A DNA stretch of 64,000 nt from Achromobacter sp. AONIH1 (GTDB taxonomy: Bacteria > Pseudomonadota > Gammaproteobacteria > Burkholderiales > Burkholderiaceae_B): contig NZ_CP026124.1 of NCBI RefSeq assembly GCF_002902905.1, forward strand, positions 5,456,001 to 5,520,000, read 5' to 3'. The translations under genes and the position numbers were made by a program. Under the pieces are notes generated by a model that saw only the letters and a list, made by a program, of their open reading frames with translations, made no database searches and was not told where the DNA came from. This document shows positions 1 through 8,761 of the stretch, piece after piece; within the stretch, counting starts at the first letter, position 1; each line of letters starts with the position of its first letter.

Positions 1-92
1 ATGATCGGTCAGGAGCTTAGTGACGCCCGCGATCGCGGGCGTTCCGTCCATTGGGCGCGGGCGCATCCTGCCGCTGCGTCACACTGGACGCA

Positions 93-1676
93 TCAGGGGG
101 CAGTATTTGCACGCAATGGCTGCGCATATCTCGACAGATCGCCAGGCAGACCCACGAACTCGCATTCCGGCAGCTGCGCTCGCAATACCGCCACCGTCGC
201 GTCGTTCATCCTGGACCAGGCGAGTTCCAGCGCCTTGATCTTGCCAAAGATCTGATGATCCGCCCATTGCTGCATCTGGCCGACCTGAGGAGGAAGAATT
301 GGAAAATTCGGCGCTCGCAAAGTGTCAAGCCTGGGCAGCGTATCAAGCATGTCGAGCGTCGCCTTGGGAACCTCCGCGTCGAGCCATGTCACCGCCGACA
401 AGTGCTTGTTGTTATCAAGACGCATGCCGTCGGGAACCGTCTGCGGGGCCATGAAACCCTCCCCGCAAGTAAAAGACCGGAGCCGGGGAAAATGCCGTTC
501 CAACGAGGGAAGCAGGTACGCACGGTCGATGGTGCCGCCATCGAATTCCTCGACGCCAGTCATGACGCCCAGCTTCCCCATGAGCAGATCGATGGGCGCC
601 GCATAGCTGCCCCTGAACTTCAGTTCCAGTCTCTTGAGGTTGCGCAGCGCCCCAACGGCAGTCAGGTCGCTGTCGTCGTCAAAATGCTCGATGACCAGCG
701 TGTCCAGCGCGGGGCAGCATCTCAGCAGCGAACTTGGCAAGCCGCCGGGGACGCGCTCGCCGGGCACCACCAGCTTCCTCAGCGTCTCGAACCCCTGACC
801 TTCGGCCTGCTCGAATCGAAGCCCCCGATCCAGGAACTCCTGTGCCGCGTCAAGGTAGGCTACGCAGTGCGGCAATACCAGCGTGTCCAGGGAAACCGAT
901 CTCTTCTTGAGGTCGGAAAGCATCTCCCAGAAATAGCGCGATTGTTGATTCTGCGCGGTGGGACGATAAGACGCATGCGCCAGATCGATATGCCTGACCC
1001 AATCGGGCAGCTTTCTCAGGCCGGCCGCCGGCAAGGTCACATCTGCCCGCAGGACCGTCGATCCTGAGTACTGGATAAAGCCCTTCTTCTGCAAACGAAT
1101 CAAGCGCGACAAATCATCGTTGTCGATCGCATGGTGGAGTTCGACGAACGGATGAACGATTTTCCGCGTGGCTTTGCTCACAAGCCCCAGGGCCTCGCTC
1201 ATCCTCATATAGTCATCCGTGTCATCAATGCGCTTGCTCTGCTCCAGCGCGAAACGAAAGATGGCCTGTTGCACAGCCAATCTTGGCAGACTCTCGCCAT
1301 CGGCAAAATCGCGTTTGCCGGTTTGATTGGCGAGCGCAGCGTTGAGGATCTCCGGCTTGGCCTTTGGTTTTGCCGTCGGTTTGGACGCCGGTTTGAACTC
1401 CGGCTTGAGCGCCGGTTTCAGCGCCGTTTTTGGCGTTGGTTTGGCGATCGACTCCGCCGCCTGCCTGGTCGCCAAATTGATCGGCGCGGGCGCCGGCGAT
1501 GGCTTGAACGCCCCGACATCAGGCTTGGGCTTGAAGCGCGGGACTACGACAGGTTTTGGATCGTCAAGCGGCGTGACCGAAAGCGTGGTTGAAGGCGATG
1601 GCTTGCCATTTCCGTCCTCCCGTTCGCGGGGCGGAATACGGTTGATACCAGGCTGCTCATAGACCTTGTCAACCAT
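93..1676 (-). CDS. F-box-like / leucine-rich-repeat protein, hypothetical
   Basis: A 527-residue protein of unknown function. Residues 1-110 are disordered and Pro/Lys-rich, with a run of KPxx units around 83-110. Residues about 129-180 start with LPRLAVQQAIF and carry GLVSKATRKIV, a spacing like a eukaryotic-type F-box (LP..IF...VSK..R). From about 220 to 500 the chain has irregular leucine-rich-repeat-like segments such as LDTLVLPHC, LRNLKRLELKF and LPRLDTLRAP. F-box plus LRR is the layout of the GALA type III effectors of Ralstonia, so a host-directed effector is possible, but no type III genes are in view and the F-box call is by eye. I chose the ATG at 1676 because AGAGGGAG lies 8 bases upstream; the frame stays open to 1973 but with poor, repetitive composition. 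No signal peptide or membrane segment is seen. Confidence 0.7.
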   Translation of the reverse strand: MVDKVYEQPGINRIPPREREDGNGKPSPSTTLSVTPLDDPKPVVVPRFKPKPDVGAFKPSPAPAPINLATRQAAESIAKPTPKTALKPALKPEFKPASKPTAKPKAKPEILNAALANQTGKRDFADGESLPRLAVQQAIFRFALEQSKRIDDTDDYMRMSEALGLVSKATRKIVHPFVELHHAIDNDDLSRLIRLQKKGFIQYSGSTVLRADVTLPAAGLRKLPDWVRHIDLAHASYRPTAQNQQSRYFWEMLSDLKKRSVSLDTLVLPHCVAYLDAAQEFLDRGLRFEQAEGQGFETLRKLVVPGERVPGGLPSSLLRCCPALDTLVIEHFDDDSDLTAVGALRNLKRLELKFRGSYAAPIDLLMGKLGVMTGVEEFDGGTIDRAYLLPSLERHFPRLRSFTCGEGFMAPQTVPDGMRLDNNKHLSAVTWLDAEVPKATLDMLDTLPRLDTLRAPNFPILPPQVGQMQQWADHQIFGKIKALELAWSRMNDATVAVLRAQLPECEFVGLPGDLSRYAQPLRANTAP

Positions 1677-1841
1677 GGCGCCACTCCCTCTGCAATTGAG
1701 AACAGCCGGTGGGTGACGCCCGTCGTCATGTTGGTTCCAGCCTGACGCGATGGTCCCGCGCCCGCACGAAACAGAAGGCAATGCCGATTTCGGCTGCCCC
1801 GGCTTCAAGACTGCCCAAACCTGGCCGGACCCACGCAAAGG

Positions 1842-1873
1842 AAAAGGGCGCCCCGTGCCTGGAGCGCCCTTTT
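1842..1873 (-). terminator. Rho-independent terminator after the small lipoprotein gene
   Basis: A perfect 10-bp stem, AAAAGGGCGC at 1842-1851 and GCGCCCTTTT at 1864-1873, with a 12-base loop. The A/T ends give a U-run in either direction. It lies 24 bases past the lipoprotein stop and upstream of the F-box-like gene, so it probably separates the two leftward genes. Confidence 0.75.
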
Positions 1874-1896
1874 CAACGGCGATCCGCCGTTCCCAC

Positions 1897-2055
1897 TCAA
1901 CAATTTCCCTTCTTTGCCTGCCCCGGCGGACAGAACCCGCCGCCACCGCCGCCGCCGCCGCGATGCGGGTCAACGATCACCGCGCCATCGGGGGTGTACA
2001 CGGCACAGCCCGCAAGCAACGAAGCCATCACGATCAGGCCACAGAGAATTTTCAT
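1897..2055 (-). CDS. Small glycine-rich lipoprotein
   Basis: A 52-residue predicted lipoprotein. The signal peptide ends in LLAGC, so Cys17 would be lipidated. The mature part is only about 35 residues and holds an eight-glycine run (residues 33-40) followed by a short tail with two cysteines. I chose the ATG at 2055 because it gives a textbook lipoprotein signal; no strong Shine-Dalgarno is seen. Small Gly-rich lipoproteins of this kind are common in Bordetella-type genomes and have no assigned role. It is flanked by terminators on both sides and so is probably monocistronic. Confidence 0.65.
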   Translation of the reverse strand: MKILCGLIVMASLLAGCAVYTPDGAVIVDPHRGGGGGGGGFCPPGQAKKGNC

Positions 2056-2246
2056 GTCATACACGCAGAGTTCAAGGTGGGCGAAGTGTATTGCCGTTCC
2101 TTGAAACAAGGCTCTAGCACCGGTTACCGGCCGTATTGGCCTTGGCTTGTATCGGCGCGCTCCGGTTATATTTGCCTTGCGCGCCACATGTGCCCGAACG
2201 TCATCTGTCTTGCGCTTCCCCGCAAACCCCGGCAGCAAAAACAAAA

Positions 2247-2277
2247 AAACCGCCGAGTCATGGACTTGGCGGCTTTT
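2247..2277 (-). terminator. Rho-independent terminator of tRNA-Val
   Basis: The stem CCGCCGAGTC / GACTTGGCGG (one G-U pair) has a 3-base loop. On the minus strand it is followed by a run of seven T. It lies about 35 bases beyond the CCA end of the tRNA, as expected for a single tRNA transcription unit. Confidence 0.85.
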
Positions 2278-2311
2278 TCTTTGCCGTGCTTCACAGCACT
2301 TTGCAGGAATT

Positions 2312-2388
2312 TGGTAGGCGGTATTGGAATCGAACCAACGACCTCCACGATGTCAACGTGGCGCTCTAACCAGCTGAGCTAACCGCCT
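2312..2388 (-). tRNA. tRNA-Val (GAC anticodon)
   Basis: Read on the minus strand this folds as a full cloverleaf. The acceptor stem is AGGCGGT / ACCGCCT, the D-arm GCTC...GAGC, the anticodon stem CCACG/CGTGG with loop TTGACAT (anticodon GAC, reading GUC valine codons), and the T-arm GTTGG-TTCGAAT-CCAAT. The discriminator A and CCA tail are encoded (2312-2315). A promoter and a terminator flank it, so it forms its own unit. Confidence 0.95.
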
Positions 2389-2401
2389 GCAAAGAAGAAG
2401 A

Positions 2402-2430
2402 ATTATATAGTGCTTTTTTGAAGCATGCAA
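2402..2430 (-). promoter_or_regulatory. Sigma70 promoter for tRNA-Val
   Basis: On the minus strand TTGCAT (2425-2430) and a perfect TATAAT (2402-2407) are separated by exactly 17 bases. The predicted start falls a few bases before the tRNA 5' end at 2388. Confidence 0.75.
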
Positions 2431-2562
2431 ATCGTCTTTTCAGATTTTTTGCTTGTTTCATTGCGCCGCGCGGCTTTATTTGCTTCGCTCTAAAAGCCTT
2501 GAATCCAGGACTCAAGCTTCCGAACTTCGCAGCCGCGCTGGCCTGCATTTAATTCACTCTCT

Positions 2563-3213
2563 TCAATTCGCATCAGCTTCTTGCGTCGCTGCAACGAAGA
2601 CAGAGATTCTATCAGAACTTTTTATTCCTTGCTCGACCTCGACGCCGCTACTCACATCAACGCCCCACGGCCGCAGCAAGCGCACCGCCTGGCCCACGTT
2701 TTCCGGCTTCAGGCCGCCGGACAGGATGAGCGGGCGCGACAAGGGATCGGCGCGCACTTCGTCTAGCAACGCGTGATCGAAGGCCAGGCCGCTGCCGCCA
2801 TAGCCGGTGCTGTAGCTGTCGAACAGCCAGCCCGCGGCTTCGCCGTAGGCGCGGCATTGCGCGGCCAGTCCGGCGGCCGTATCCAGCCCGGGCGCGCCGA
2901 CGCGGAACGCGCGCAGGAAGCGCTGGCCGTGGTGCGCGCATTGCTGCGGCGTTTCGTCGCCGTGGAACTGCAGCAGCTCGGGGCCGACCTGATCCAACAC
3001 GGCGCGCACCTCGTCATCGGCGGGATTGACGAACAGCGCCACCACGTCGACGAAGGCGGGCACGCGGCGGCGCAGCTGGGCCGCGCGCGCTGGCGTCAGG
3101 CAGCGTTTGCTCTTGGGATAGAAGACAAAGCCGATGGCATCCACGCCCGCCGAGACGGCGGCGTCGATGTCCTGTTCGCGGGTCAGGCCGCAAATCTTGA
3201 TGCGTGTACGCAT
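2563..3213 (-). CDS. trpF: Phosphoribosylanthranilate isomerase
   Basis: Converts N-(5-phosphoribosyl)anthranilate to the carboxyphenylamino-deoxyribulose phosphate in tryptophan synthesis (cytoplasm). The 216-residue protein begins RTRIKICGLTREQD, the family signature with the catalytic Cys (KICG). It also has LLQFHGDE, LFDSYS..GYGGSG and the phosphate-binding segment LILSGGLKPENV followed by VDVSSGVE. Length is normal for the (beta/alpha)8 family. It follows truA in the usual order for these bacteria, but a TRAP binding-protein gene stands between them. No trpB or trpA follows; the tRNA-Val unit begins 175 bases beyond the stop. The ATG at 3213 directly precedes the conserved N-terminal strand. 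Confidence 0.95.
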   Translation of the reverse strand: MRTRIKICGLTREQDIDAAVSAGVDAIGFVFYPKSKRCLTPARAAQLRRRVPAFVDVVALFVNPADDEVRAVLDQVGPELLQFHGDETPQQCAHHGQRFLRAFRVGAPGLDTAAGLAAQCRAYGEAAGWLFDSYSTGYGGSGLAFDHALLDEVRADPLSRPLILSGGLKPENVGQAVRLLRPWGVDVSSGVEVEQGIKSSDRISVFVAATQEADAN

Positions 3214-3398
3214 GGAGTTCCAGGCATGCGCCGCGCAAGGCGCGGCGAAAAAACTACAGGCCCCAGGTTCGCGTGCGCCGTCGGGGCGGAACACACCGCA
3301 GCAGCAAAGGCATCCGCATACGGGCAATGCGAACGCCTTGCGCAAGGAGCATATCGGCAAACAGTATATCGCCGGAGCCGCAGGCAGGACGGAAACGC

Positions 3399-4496
3399 TC
3401 AGGCTTCCGACTGGGCCGGCGCGGCCATCAGGCCGTCGAACCCGCCCTCGGCGACGCGGAACCAGGGAATCTCCTTGTCCCTGAACGCCGTCATGCTGTC
3501 GTAGAGCTTCTTGAACATCGGGTCCTTGGCGCCCAGCTCCTGGAACACCTTCTGCGACGCCTCGCGGCAGGCCTGCAGCACGGGCCGGGGAAACGCCTTC
3601 AGCTGCGCGCCCTTGGCCACCAGGCGGCGCAGCGCATCGGGATTGCCGGCGTCGTACTTGGCGATCATGTTGGCGCTGGCCATGCGGCAGGCCAGCGCCA
3701 GCGCGGTCTGGTAGGACTTGGGCAAGGCGTCGTGCGCGGCCTGGTTCACGTACAGCGACAGTTGCCACGTGCCCGACCACCAGCCAGGAAAGTAGTAGTT
3801 GCGCGCGACCTTGTAGAGCGACAGGCTCTCGTCGTCATAGGGACCGATCCAGGCCACCGCGTCGACCTCGCCCTGTTCCAGCGCGGCGTAGGTGTCGGCC
3901 ACCGGCATATCCACGGGCGCCGCGCCCATGCGCGCGAGCACCTGGCGGGCGAAGCCGTTGGCCTTGATCTTCAGGCCGCGCAGATCATCGACGGTCTTGA
4001 TCTCGCCGCGAAACCAGCCGCCCATCTGCGCGCCGGTGTAGCCGCAGGGAAAGTTCAGGATGTTGTGCTTGCCAAACAGCACGCGCGTGAGCGCCAGGCC
4101 CTCGCCCTGCGTCATCCAGGCGTGCATCTGGCGCGTGTTCAGGCCGAACGGCACGCCGGCGTCGAAGCTGAGCGCCGGGTCGATATCGAAATAGCGGGTC
4201 GAGGCCGTGTGGCCGCATTCGACCACGCCGTCCCTGACGGCCTGCAGCACCTGCCCGGTTGGCACGGCATCCTCGCCGGCGGCGATCACGATGCTGAAAC
4301 GGCCATCGGTGACCTCGCTGACATAGCGCGCCACGTCCTCCGCGCCGGCGTACAGCGTGGGGGATTCGTTGGGAAAGCTGGATGCCAGCCGCCATGTCAC
4401 CACGGGCGCTTCCTGCGCATGCGCCGGCAAGGCCAGGGCGGCAGCGCCGGCCGTGGCGCCCAGGGCGGTTTGCTTGAGGAAGGCGCGGCGGCGCAT
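3399..4496 (-). CDS. TRAP transporter substrate-binding protein, DctP family
   Basis: A 365-residue periplasmic binding protein. The N-terminus RRRAFLKQ followed by an Ala-rich stretch to AHA-QE is a Tat-like twin-arginine signal. The mature start WRLASSFPNES fits the mannitol/chloroaromatic-type DctP subgroup, and LKIKANGFARQVLARMGA plus VADTYAALEQGEVDAVAWIG matches the core binding fold. The ligand cannot be read from sequence. No DctQ or DctM membrane subunits are nearby, so it is an orphan that must use a partner elsewhere. It sits between truA (47 bases upstream) and trpF (185 bases downstream) on the same strand. Confidence 0.88.
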   Translation of the reverse strand: MRRRAFLKQTALGATAGAAALALPAHAQEAPVVTWRLASSFPNESPTLYAGAEDVARYVSEVTDGRFSIVIAAGEDAVPTGQVLQAVRDGVVECGHTASTRYFDIDPALSFDAGVPFGLNTRQMHAWMTQGEGLALTRVLFGKHNILNFPCGYTGAQMGGWFRGEIKTVDDLRGLKIKANGFARQVLARMGAAPVDMPVADTYAALEQGEVDAVAWIGPYDDESLSLYKVARNYYFPGWWSGTWQLSLYVNQAAHDALPKSYQTALALACRMASANMIAKYDAGNPDALRRLVAKGAQLKAFPRPVLQACREASQKVFQELGAKDPMFKKLYDSMTAFRDKEIPWFRVAEGGFDGLMAAPAQSEA

Positions 4497-4543
4497 GGCA
4501 GGAACCTCTCGAGCGAAAGGGAACGGCAGGCCGCAGCCGGCCG

Positions 4544-5356
4544 CTAGCCCCAGGTTTGCGTGAAGGGCGACAACAGCAGCGCGCCGCCGTCGAGCTCGTC
4601 CAGGCCGAAGGCCTCGGGGTACTCGATGGCCGACAGGTACAGGCCGTCAGGCGCGAAGGTCGGCGCGCCGCGCTTGCGGTCGCGCCAGGACAGCAGCTGC
4701 GCCATCCATTCCGCCTGTTCCCTGCCCTGCCCGACCTGCAGCAGCGCGCCCATGATGTTGCGCACCATATGATGCAGGAAAGCGTTGGCCCGAAGCGTAA
4801 AAACAAGAAACGGGCCGCGTTCCTCGATGTCCAGGCGATGCAGGTGGCGCACCGGATGCTTGGCCTGGCACTGCGACGAGCGGAAGCTGGAGAAATCGTG
4901 CTCGCCCAGCAGGGCGCCGGCCGCCGCGCGCATGGCGGCCACGTCCAGCGGCTGGAAGCACCAGCCAGCGCGCCCGGCCCACAATGCGGGACGCACGCGG
5001 CCGCGCCACAGCAGATAGACGTAGGTGCGCGAACGAGCCGAGAAACGGGCGTGGAAATCGTCCGGAACCTGCCTGGCCCATTGCACGGAGATCGACGGCG
5101 GCAGGAAGGCGTTCACGCCGCGCACCCAGGACTCCATGCGCCGGTCCAGCGCCGTGTCCAGGTGCACGACCTGCATGGCGCCGTGCACGCCGGTGTCGGT
5201 GCGACCCGCGCAGATGGTGGGCACCGTGCCCGGCACGCCGCAGAAGCTGGCCAGCGCGGCCTCCAGCGTGTCCTGCACGGTCTGGCCGTGCGGCTGCGTC
5301 TGCCAACCTTGCCAGGCCGAGCCGTCGTAGGCCAGCCCCAATGCGACTCTGGACAT
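4544..5356 (-). CDS. truA: tRNA pseudouridine(38-40) synthase
   Basis: Isomerises uridines 38-40 in the anticodon arm of many tRNAs. The 270-residue protein starts [19 protein letters not shown] and carries the catalytic motif [10 protein letters not shown], with its Asp as nucleophile. It also has [31 protein letters not shown] and the C-terminal [17 protein letters not shown], all typical of TruA. It begins 3 bases after the fimV-like stop, so the two are probably co-transcribed, as in many betaproteobacteria and gammaproteobacteria. Confidence 0.96.
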   Translation of the reverse strand: MSRVALGLAYDGSAWQGWQTQPHGQTVQDTLEAALASFCGVPGTVPTICAGRTDTGVHGAMQVVHLDTALDRRMESWVRGVNAFLPPSISVQWARQVPDDFHARFSARSRTYVYLLWRGRVRPALWAGRAGWCFQPLDVAAMRAAAGALLGEHDFSSFRSSQCQAKHPVRHLHRLDIEERGPFLVFTLRANAFLHHMVRNIMGALLQVGQGREQAEWMAQLLSWRDRKRGAPTFAPDGLYLSAIEYPEAFGLDELDGGALLLSPFTQTWG

Positions 5357-5359
5357 CGA

Positions 5360-7075
5360 TCAGGCCTTGGGAGCGCCAGGGCGGCGCGGTTCATCCGAAG
5401 GCGGCTCGTCCAGGTCGAGGCTGATGGTCTCGAGCTTGCGGTTCAGCGCGGCCGTGTCCAGCGCCGGCTCGGCGTAAGCGTAGGTTTCCTCGTCGTCATC
5501 GCCACGGCGCGCGCCGGCGCGGCGCAGCGCCCAGGCGATGATGAAGACGAGCAGCGCCAGCACGGCGGTGACGATCACCAGCAGATTGTCGGTCAGCCAG
5601 GACGGCGCGCCGGCCAGCAGATCGGACGGCTTCTGGTCCGCAGCGCTCTTGCCTTCTGGTGCCGAAGCGCCGGAAGCGGCGGCCTGGGCCGCACCCGAAG
5701 CGGCGCCGACGGAAGCCGCAGCACCCGCGACGCCCGCCGCTCCCGCAGCAGAACTCGAACCCGCGGCGCCTGCCGCGCCCGTCGTTCCTGCCGACCCGGC
5801 GGCGCCCGTTGCTCCGGTCGATCCGGCAGCGCCTGGCGCGCCGGTCGCGCCAGTCGATCCGGCGGCGCCAGCACCACCCGCCGCGGCGGCGGATCCCGCG
5901 GTACCGGCCGCGCCTGCCGCACCGCCAGATCCAGCCGCCCCAGCGGCCCCCGTCGAGCCCGCAGCACCCGCAGCGCCGGCAGCACCCGCCGATCCCGCTA
6001 CGCCGCCAGCGCCCGTCGCACCGGCCTGTCCTGCCGCGCCCTGCTCTCCCACCGCCTTGTTCAACGCGTCCACGTTGCCCTGCAACGTAGTCACCCGCGC
6101 CTGCGCATCGGCCATCGCGTGTCCGGCGGACGCCTTGGCATCGCCCTGGGCGTCGGCTTGCGCCTGGCCACCGTCCTGTCCGTTGGACAGGCGCAGGCGG
6201 TCCTGGGCGGACGCGGCGGAAGCGGCGCCTGTATCGCCGGAACGACTGACAGTGCCGGACGCGGCGCTCTGCCCCTTGACCACGGTGGGATTGGCGCCCG
6301 CCGCCGCGCCCAGGCGCGAGCGGTATTTGGCGAAGGCTTCGGCATGCTCGTTGAAGATCCGGCGCGCCTCGGCCGGATCGATCGCGCGCACGGCATCAGC
6401 GTCGGGAATGGAGAGTTTCTGCCCGGCCTTGAGCAGATTCATGTTGCTCTGTATGAAGGCCTGAGGATTGGCGCGCCACAGGGCCACCAGCATCTGGTAG
6501 ATGGAAGCGCCCGGCACCGCGTTGCGCTGCGCGATGGCGTAGAGCGTGTCGCCTGGCTTGACATTGAGCGTGGCGCCGCCGGCGCTGGCGCCCGCGCGCG
6601 CCTTGCCGCCCACCGAGGCCGGCGTGGCGTCGGCGCCCGCGCCGCGCAGCGGCACCAGGATGCTGACCTGGACCTGGCGCTGGCCGGCGCTGGAACTGAT
6701 GTCCAGCAACAGATCGACAGCGCCGCTGGCCGGCGCCTGACTCGAGCGGACCCGCAGGTTCTTGCGCGTGGCGTCCATGCCGTTCTCGACGCCCACCACC
6801 AGGTCGGCCAGGGGCACCGGCGGCTTCAGGCCGGCGCGCTGCCAGGCGGCCTCGTCGGCCACCGAGACGCGCAGCGATGCGATCTCGTCGGGTGTCAGTT
6901 CCTGCAGCCCGACCACGGCCTGCAACGGCGCGCCCGGCACCGAAACCACGCGCGAATGACCCACGCGCATGGCATACGCAGACCCGCAGACGCTCGTGCC
7001 CAGGGCCAGCGCTACCGCCCACTGCAGGGCTTTGAGACGGCGGGCTTGCATCACTTGGCGCGAACGCTGGGTCAT
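5360..7075 (-). CDS. fimV: FimV-like LysM protein with collagen-like tract
   Basis: An inner-membrane protein of the FimV/HubP family, which organises the cell pole and pilus functions. The product is 571 residues from the ATG at 7075; an ATG at 7114 (584 residues) is possible. The signal peptide ends near AYA. Then come the FimV N-terminal domain (residues about 36-180) and a LysM domain (GDTLYAIAQRNAVPG..LKAGQKLSIPD). A low-complexity region follows that is largely Gly-x-y triplets (5721-6049), then one membrane helix (NLLVIVTAVLALLVFIIAW) and a short acidic cytoplasmic tail. Typical FimV proteins are longer and end in a TPR-like C-terminal domain, which is absent. It lies between asd and truA, its usual place. 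Confidence 0.85.
   Translation of the reverse strand: MTQRSRQVMQARRLKALQWAVALALGTSVCGSAYAMRVGHSRVVSVPGAPLQAVVGLQELTPDEIASLRVSVADEAAWQRAGLKPPVPLADLVVGVENGMDATRKNLRVRSSQAPASGAVDLLLDISSSAGQRQVQVSILVPLRGAGADATPASVGGKARAGASAGGATLNVKPGDTLYAIAQRNAVPGASIYQMLVALWRANPQAFIQSNMNLLKAGQKLSIPDADAVRAIDPAEARRIFNEHAEAFAKYRSRLGAAAGANPTVVKGQSAASGTVSRSGDTGAASAASAQDRLRLSNGQDGGQAQADAQGDAKASAGHAMADAQARVTTLQGNVDALNKAVGEQGAAGQAGATGAGGVAGSAGAAGAAGAAGSTGAAGAAGSGGAAGAAGTAGSAAAAGGAGAAGSTGATGAPGAAGSTGATGAAGSAGTTGAAGAAGSSSAAGAAGVAGAAASVGAASGAAQAAASGASAPEGKSAADQKPSDLLAGAPSWLTDNLLVIVTAVLALLVFIIAWALRRAGARRGDDDEETYAYAEPALDTAALNRKLETISLDLDEPPSDEPRRPGAPKA
5721..6049 (-). repeat. Collagen-like Gly-x-y triplet tract inside the fimV-like gene
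   Basis: About 35 consecutive G-x-y triplets (GAA, GST, GAT, GSA, GTT types, rich in Ala, Ser and Thr), broken only once or twice. The DNA is a GC-rich degenerate 9-base-like repeat. It lies between the LysM domain and the single membrane helix, so it would be periplasmic. Confidence 0.8.
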
Positions 7076-7337
7076 AAGCTTGGAATTCCGTACTTGCGAT
7101 CGAATGGCGGACATGCGCCCGTTCCCGGCACAGCAGTGAGAACCGGCCTCAATACATCGGAAAAGTGTAATGGATGCCGCGCGTTTCACAAACCTGAAAG
7201 GCGCGGCGGCGCTGGCCCGGCAGGGCTTTGTCGCGCCGCGCGCGGCGCGCATGCGACAAGGGCACCCGCAGGTGCCCTTGTGTCGCGGCCTGGCGGCCGA
7301 CCCTGCGCCGCGCCTGCGCGCGGCGCGCGAACCGGGA

Positions 7338-8468
7338 TCAGGCTTCGGCCAGCGCGATGCGCAGCATGCGGCGCAGCGGCTCGGCGGCGCCCCACAGCAG
7401 CTGGTCGCCCACGGTGAAGGCGCCCAGGTACTGCGGGCCCATCGACAGCTTGCGCAGGCGGCCCACCGGGATGTCCAGCGTGCCGGTCACGGCCACCGGG
7501 GTCAGCGCTCGGACGGTGTCTTCCTTGGTGTTGGGAACGACCTTGGCCCACTGCGTGCCCTGGGCGATCAGCGATTCGATCTCGTCGATCGGCAGGTCGC
7601 GCTTGAGCTTGATGGTCAGCGCCTGGCTGTGGCAGCGCATGGCGCCGATACGCACGCACAGGCCGTCGATCGGGGTGGCGGGCGTGCCGAAGGCGGCGCC
7701 GCGGCCCAGGATCTTGTTGGTCTCGACCTCGCCCTTCCACTCTTCCTTGGACATGCCATTGCCCAGATCCTTGTCGATCCAGGGAATCAGGTTGCCGCCC
7801 AGCGGCACGCCGAAGTGCTCGTGGGGCAGCGCCGGATCCTGCTGCTTGGCCAGCACGCCGCGGTCGATTTCCAGGATGGCGGACGCGGGATCGTCCAGCA
7901 GCGGCTTGACCGCCTGGTTGATCTCGCCGAACTGGGTCAGCAGTTCGCGCATGTGCTGCGCGCCACCGCCCGAGGCCGCCTGGTAGGTCATGGTGGTCAT
8001 CCACTCGACCAGGTCGTTGTTGAACAGGCCGGCCAGGCCCATCAGCATGCAGCTGACCGTGCAGTTGCCGCCGATGAAGTTGCGCACGCCGCGCTTGAGC
8101 GCCGCGTCGATGACCGGGCGGTTGACCGGGTCCAGCACGATGATGGCGTCGTCGGCCATGCGCAGGGTGCTGGCGGCGTCGATCCAGATGCCGTTCCAGC
8201 CCGCGCCGCGCAGCTTCGGGTAGATCTCGGAGGTGTAGTCGCCACCCTGCGCGGTAATGATGATGGGCAGTTTTTTGAGAGCGTCGATGTCGTAGGCGTT
8301 CTGCAGCGGGCCCGCGCCATCGGCCCAGGTGGGCGCGGCGCCGCCAGCGTTGCTGGTGGAGAAAAACACCGGTTCGATCAGTGCGAAGTCGTTCTCGTCG
8401 CGCATGCGCTGCATGAGCACCGAGCCGACCATACCGCGCCAGCCGACAAGGCCTACTGCTTGCTTCAT
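7338..8468 (-). CDS. asd: Aspartate-semialdehyde dehydrogenase
   Basis: NADPH-dependent reduction of aspartyl phosphate to aspartate semialdehyde, the branch point to lysine/diaminopimelate, threonine and methionine. The 376-residue protein begins with the nucleotide-binding [18 protein letters not shown] and has the catalytic Cys in [13 protein letters not shown]. It also carries [15 protein letters not shown] and the active-site region [15 protein letters not shown]. The length fits the Gram-negative class. The ATG at 8468 starts exactly at the conserved N-terminus. It lies 293 bases downstream of leuB and 262 bases upstream of fimV, as in related genomes. Confidence 0.96.
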   Translation of the reverse strand: MKQAVGLVGWRGMVGSVLMQRMRDENDFALIEPVFFSTSNAGGAAPTWADGAGPLQNAYDIDALKKLPIIITAQGGDYTSEIYPKLRGAGWNGIWIDAASTLRMADDAIIVLDPVNRPVIDAALKRGVRNFIGGNCTVSCMLMGLAGLFNNDLVEWMTTMTYQAASGGGAQHMRELLTQFGEINQAVKPLLDDPASAILEIDRGVLAKQQDPALPHEHFGVPLGGNLIPWIDKDLGNGMSKEEWKGEVETNKILGRGAAFGTPATPIDGLCVRIGAMRCHSQALTIKLKRDLPIDEIESLIAQGTQWAKVVPNTKEDTVRALTPVAVTGTLDIPVGRLRKLSMGPQYLGAFTVGDQLLWGAAEPLRRMLRIALAEA

Positions 8469-8725
8469 TTCAATCGCTCTATAAAGGTGGAGACTAGTCC
8501 GGGGAGGGAAAAAGGCGTGCAACTCCTGACAATTTATCAGAATGCACGGGGATATGTTGCGGCGCAGCTTGAATAGTGGCCGGCGCGCCACGCGGCCGGC
8601 ATGCGCGCCGGCGCCTGCGGCGCGTTTTCATCGGGTGGGGCGGAAAACGGGGCCGCAAGATTTGCCGCGAACCGGCGCCGCCAGGCGGCGGCGGGGACAG
8701 GCATCCCACGGCCCCTGCAAGCACG

Positions 8726-8754
8726 GCATGCCGCGCCGGGAAGGCGCGGCATGC
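8726..8754 (-). terminator. Perfect 12-bp hairpin just after leuB
   Basis: GCATGCCGCGCC (8726-8737) and its exact complement (8743-8754) flank a 5-base loop, 8 bases past the leuB stop. There is no T-run, so it is either a weak terminator or an mRNA-end or processing hairpin between leuB and asd. Confidence 0.5.
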
Positions 8755-8761
8755 GCGCGCA

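Noticed and set aside
4556..7417. A 953-residue plus-strand open frame over truA and fimV
   Set aside because: It is the antisense shadow of two recognised genes, with Arg/Gly-rich low-complexity text from the collagen-like tract.
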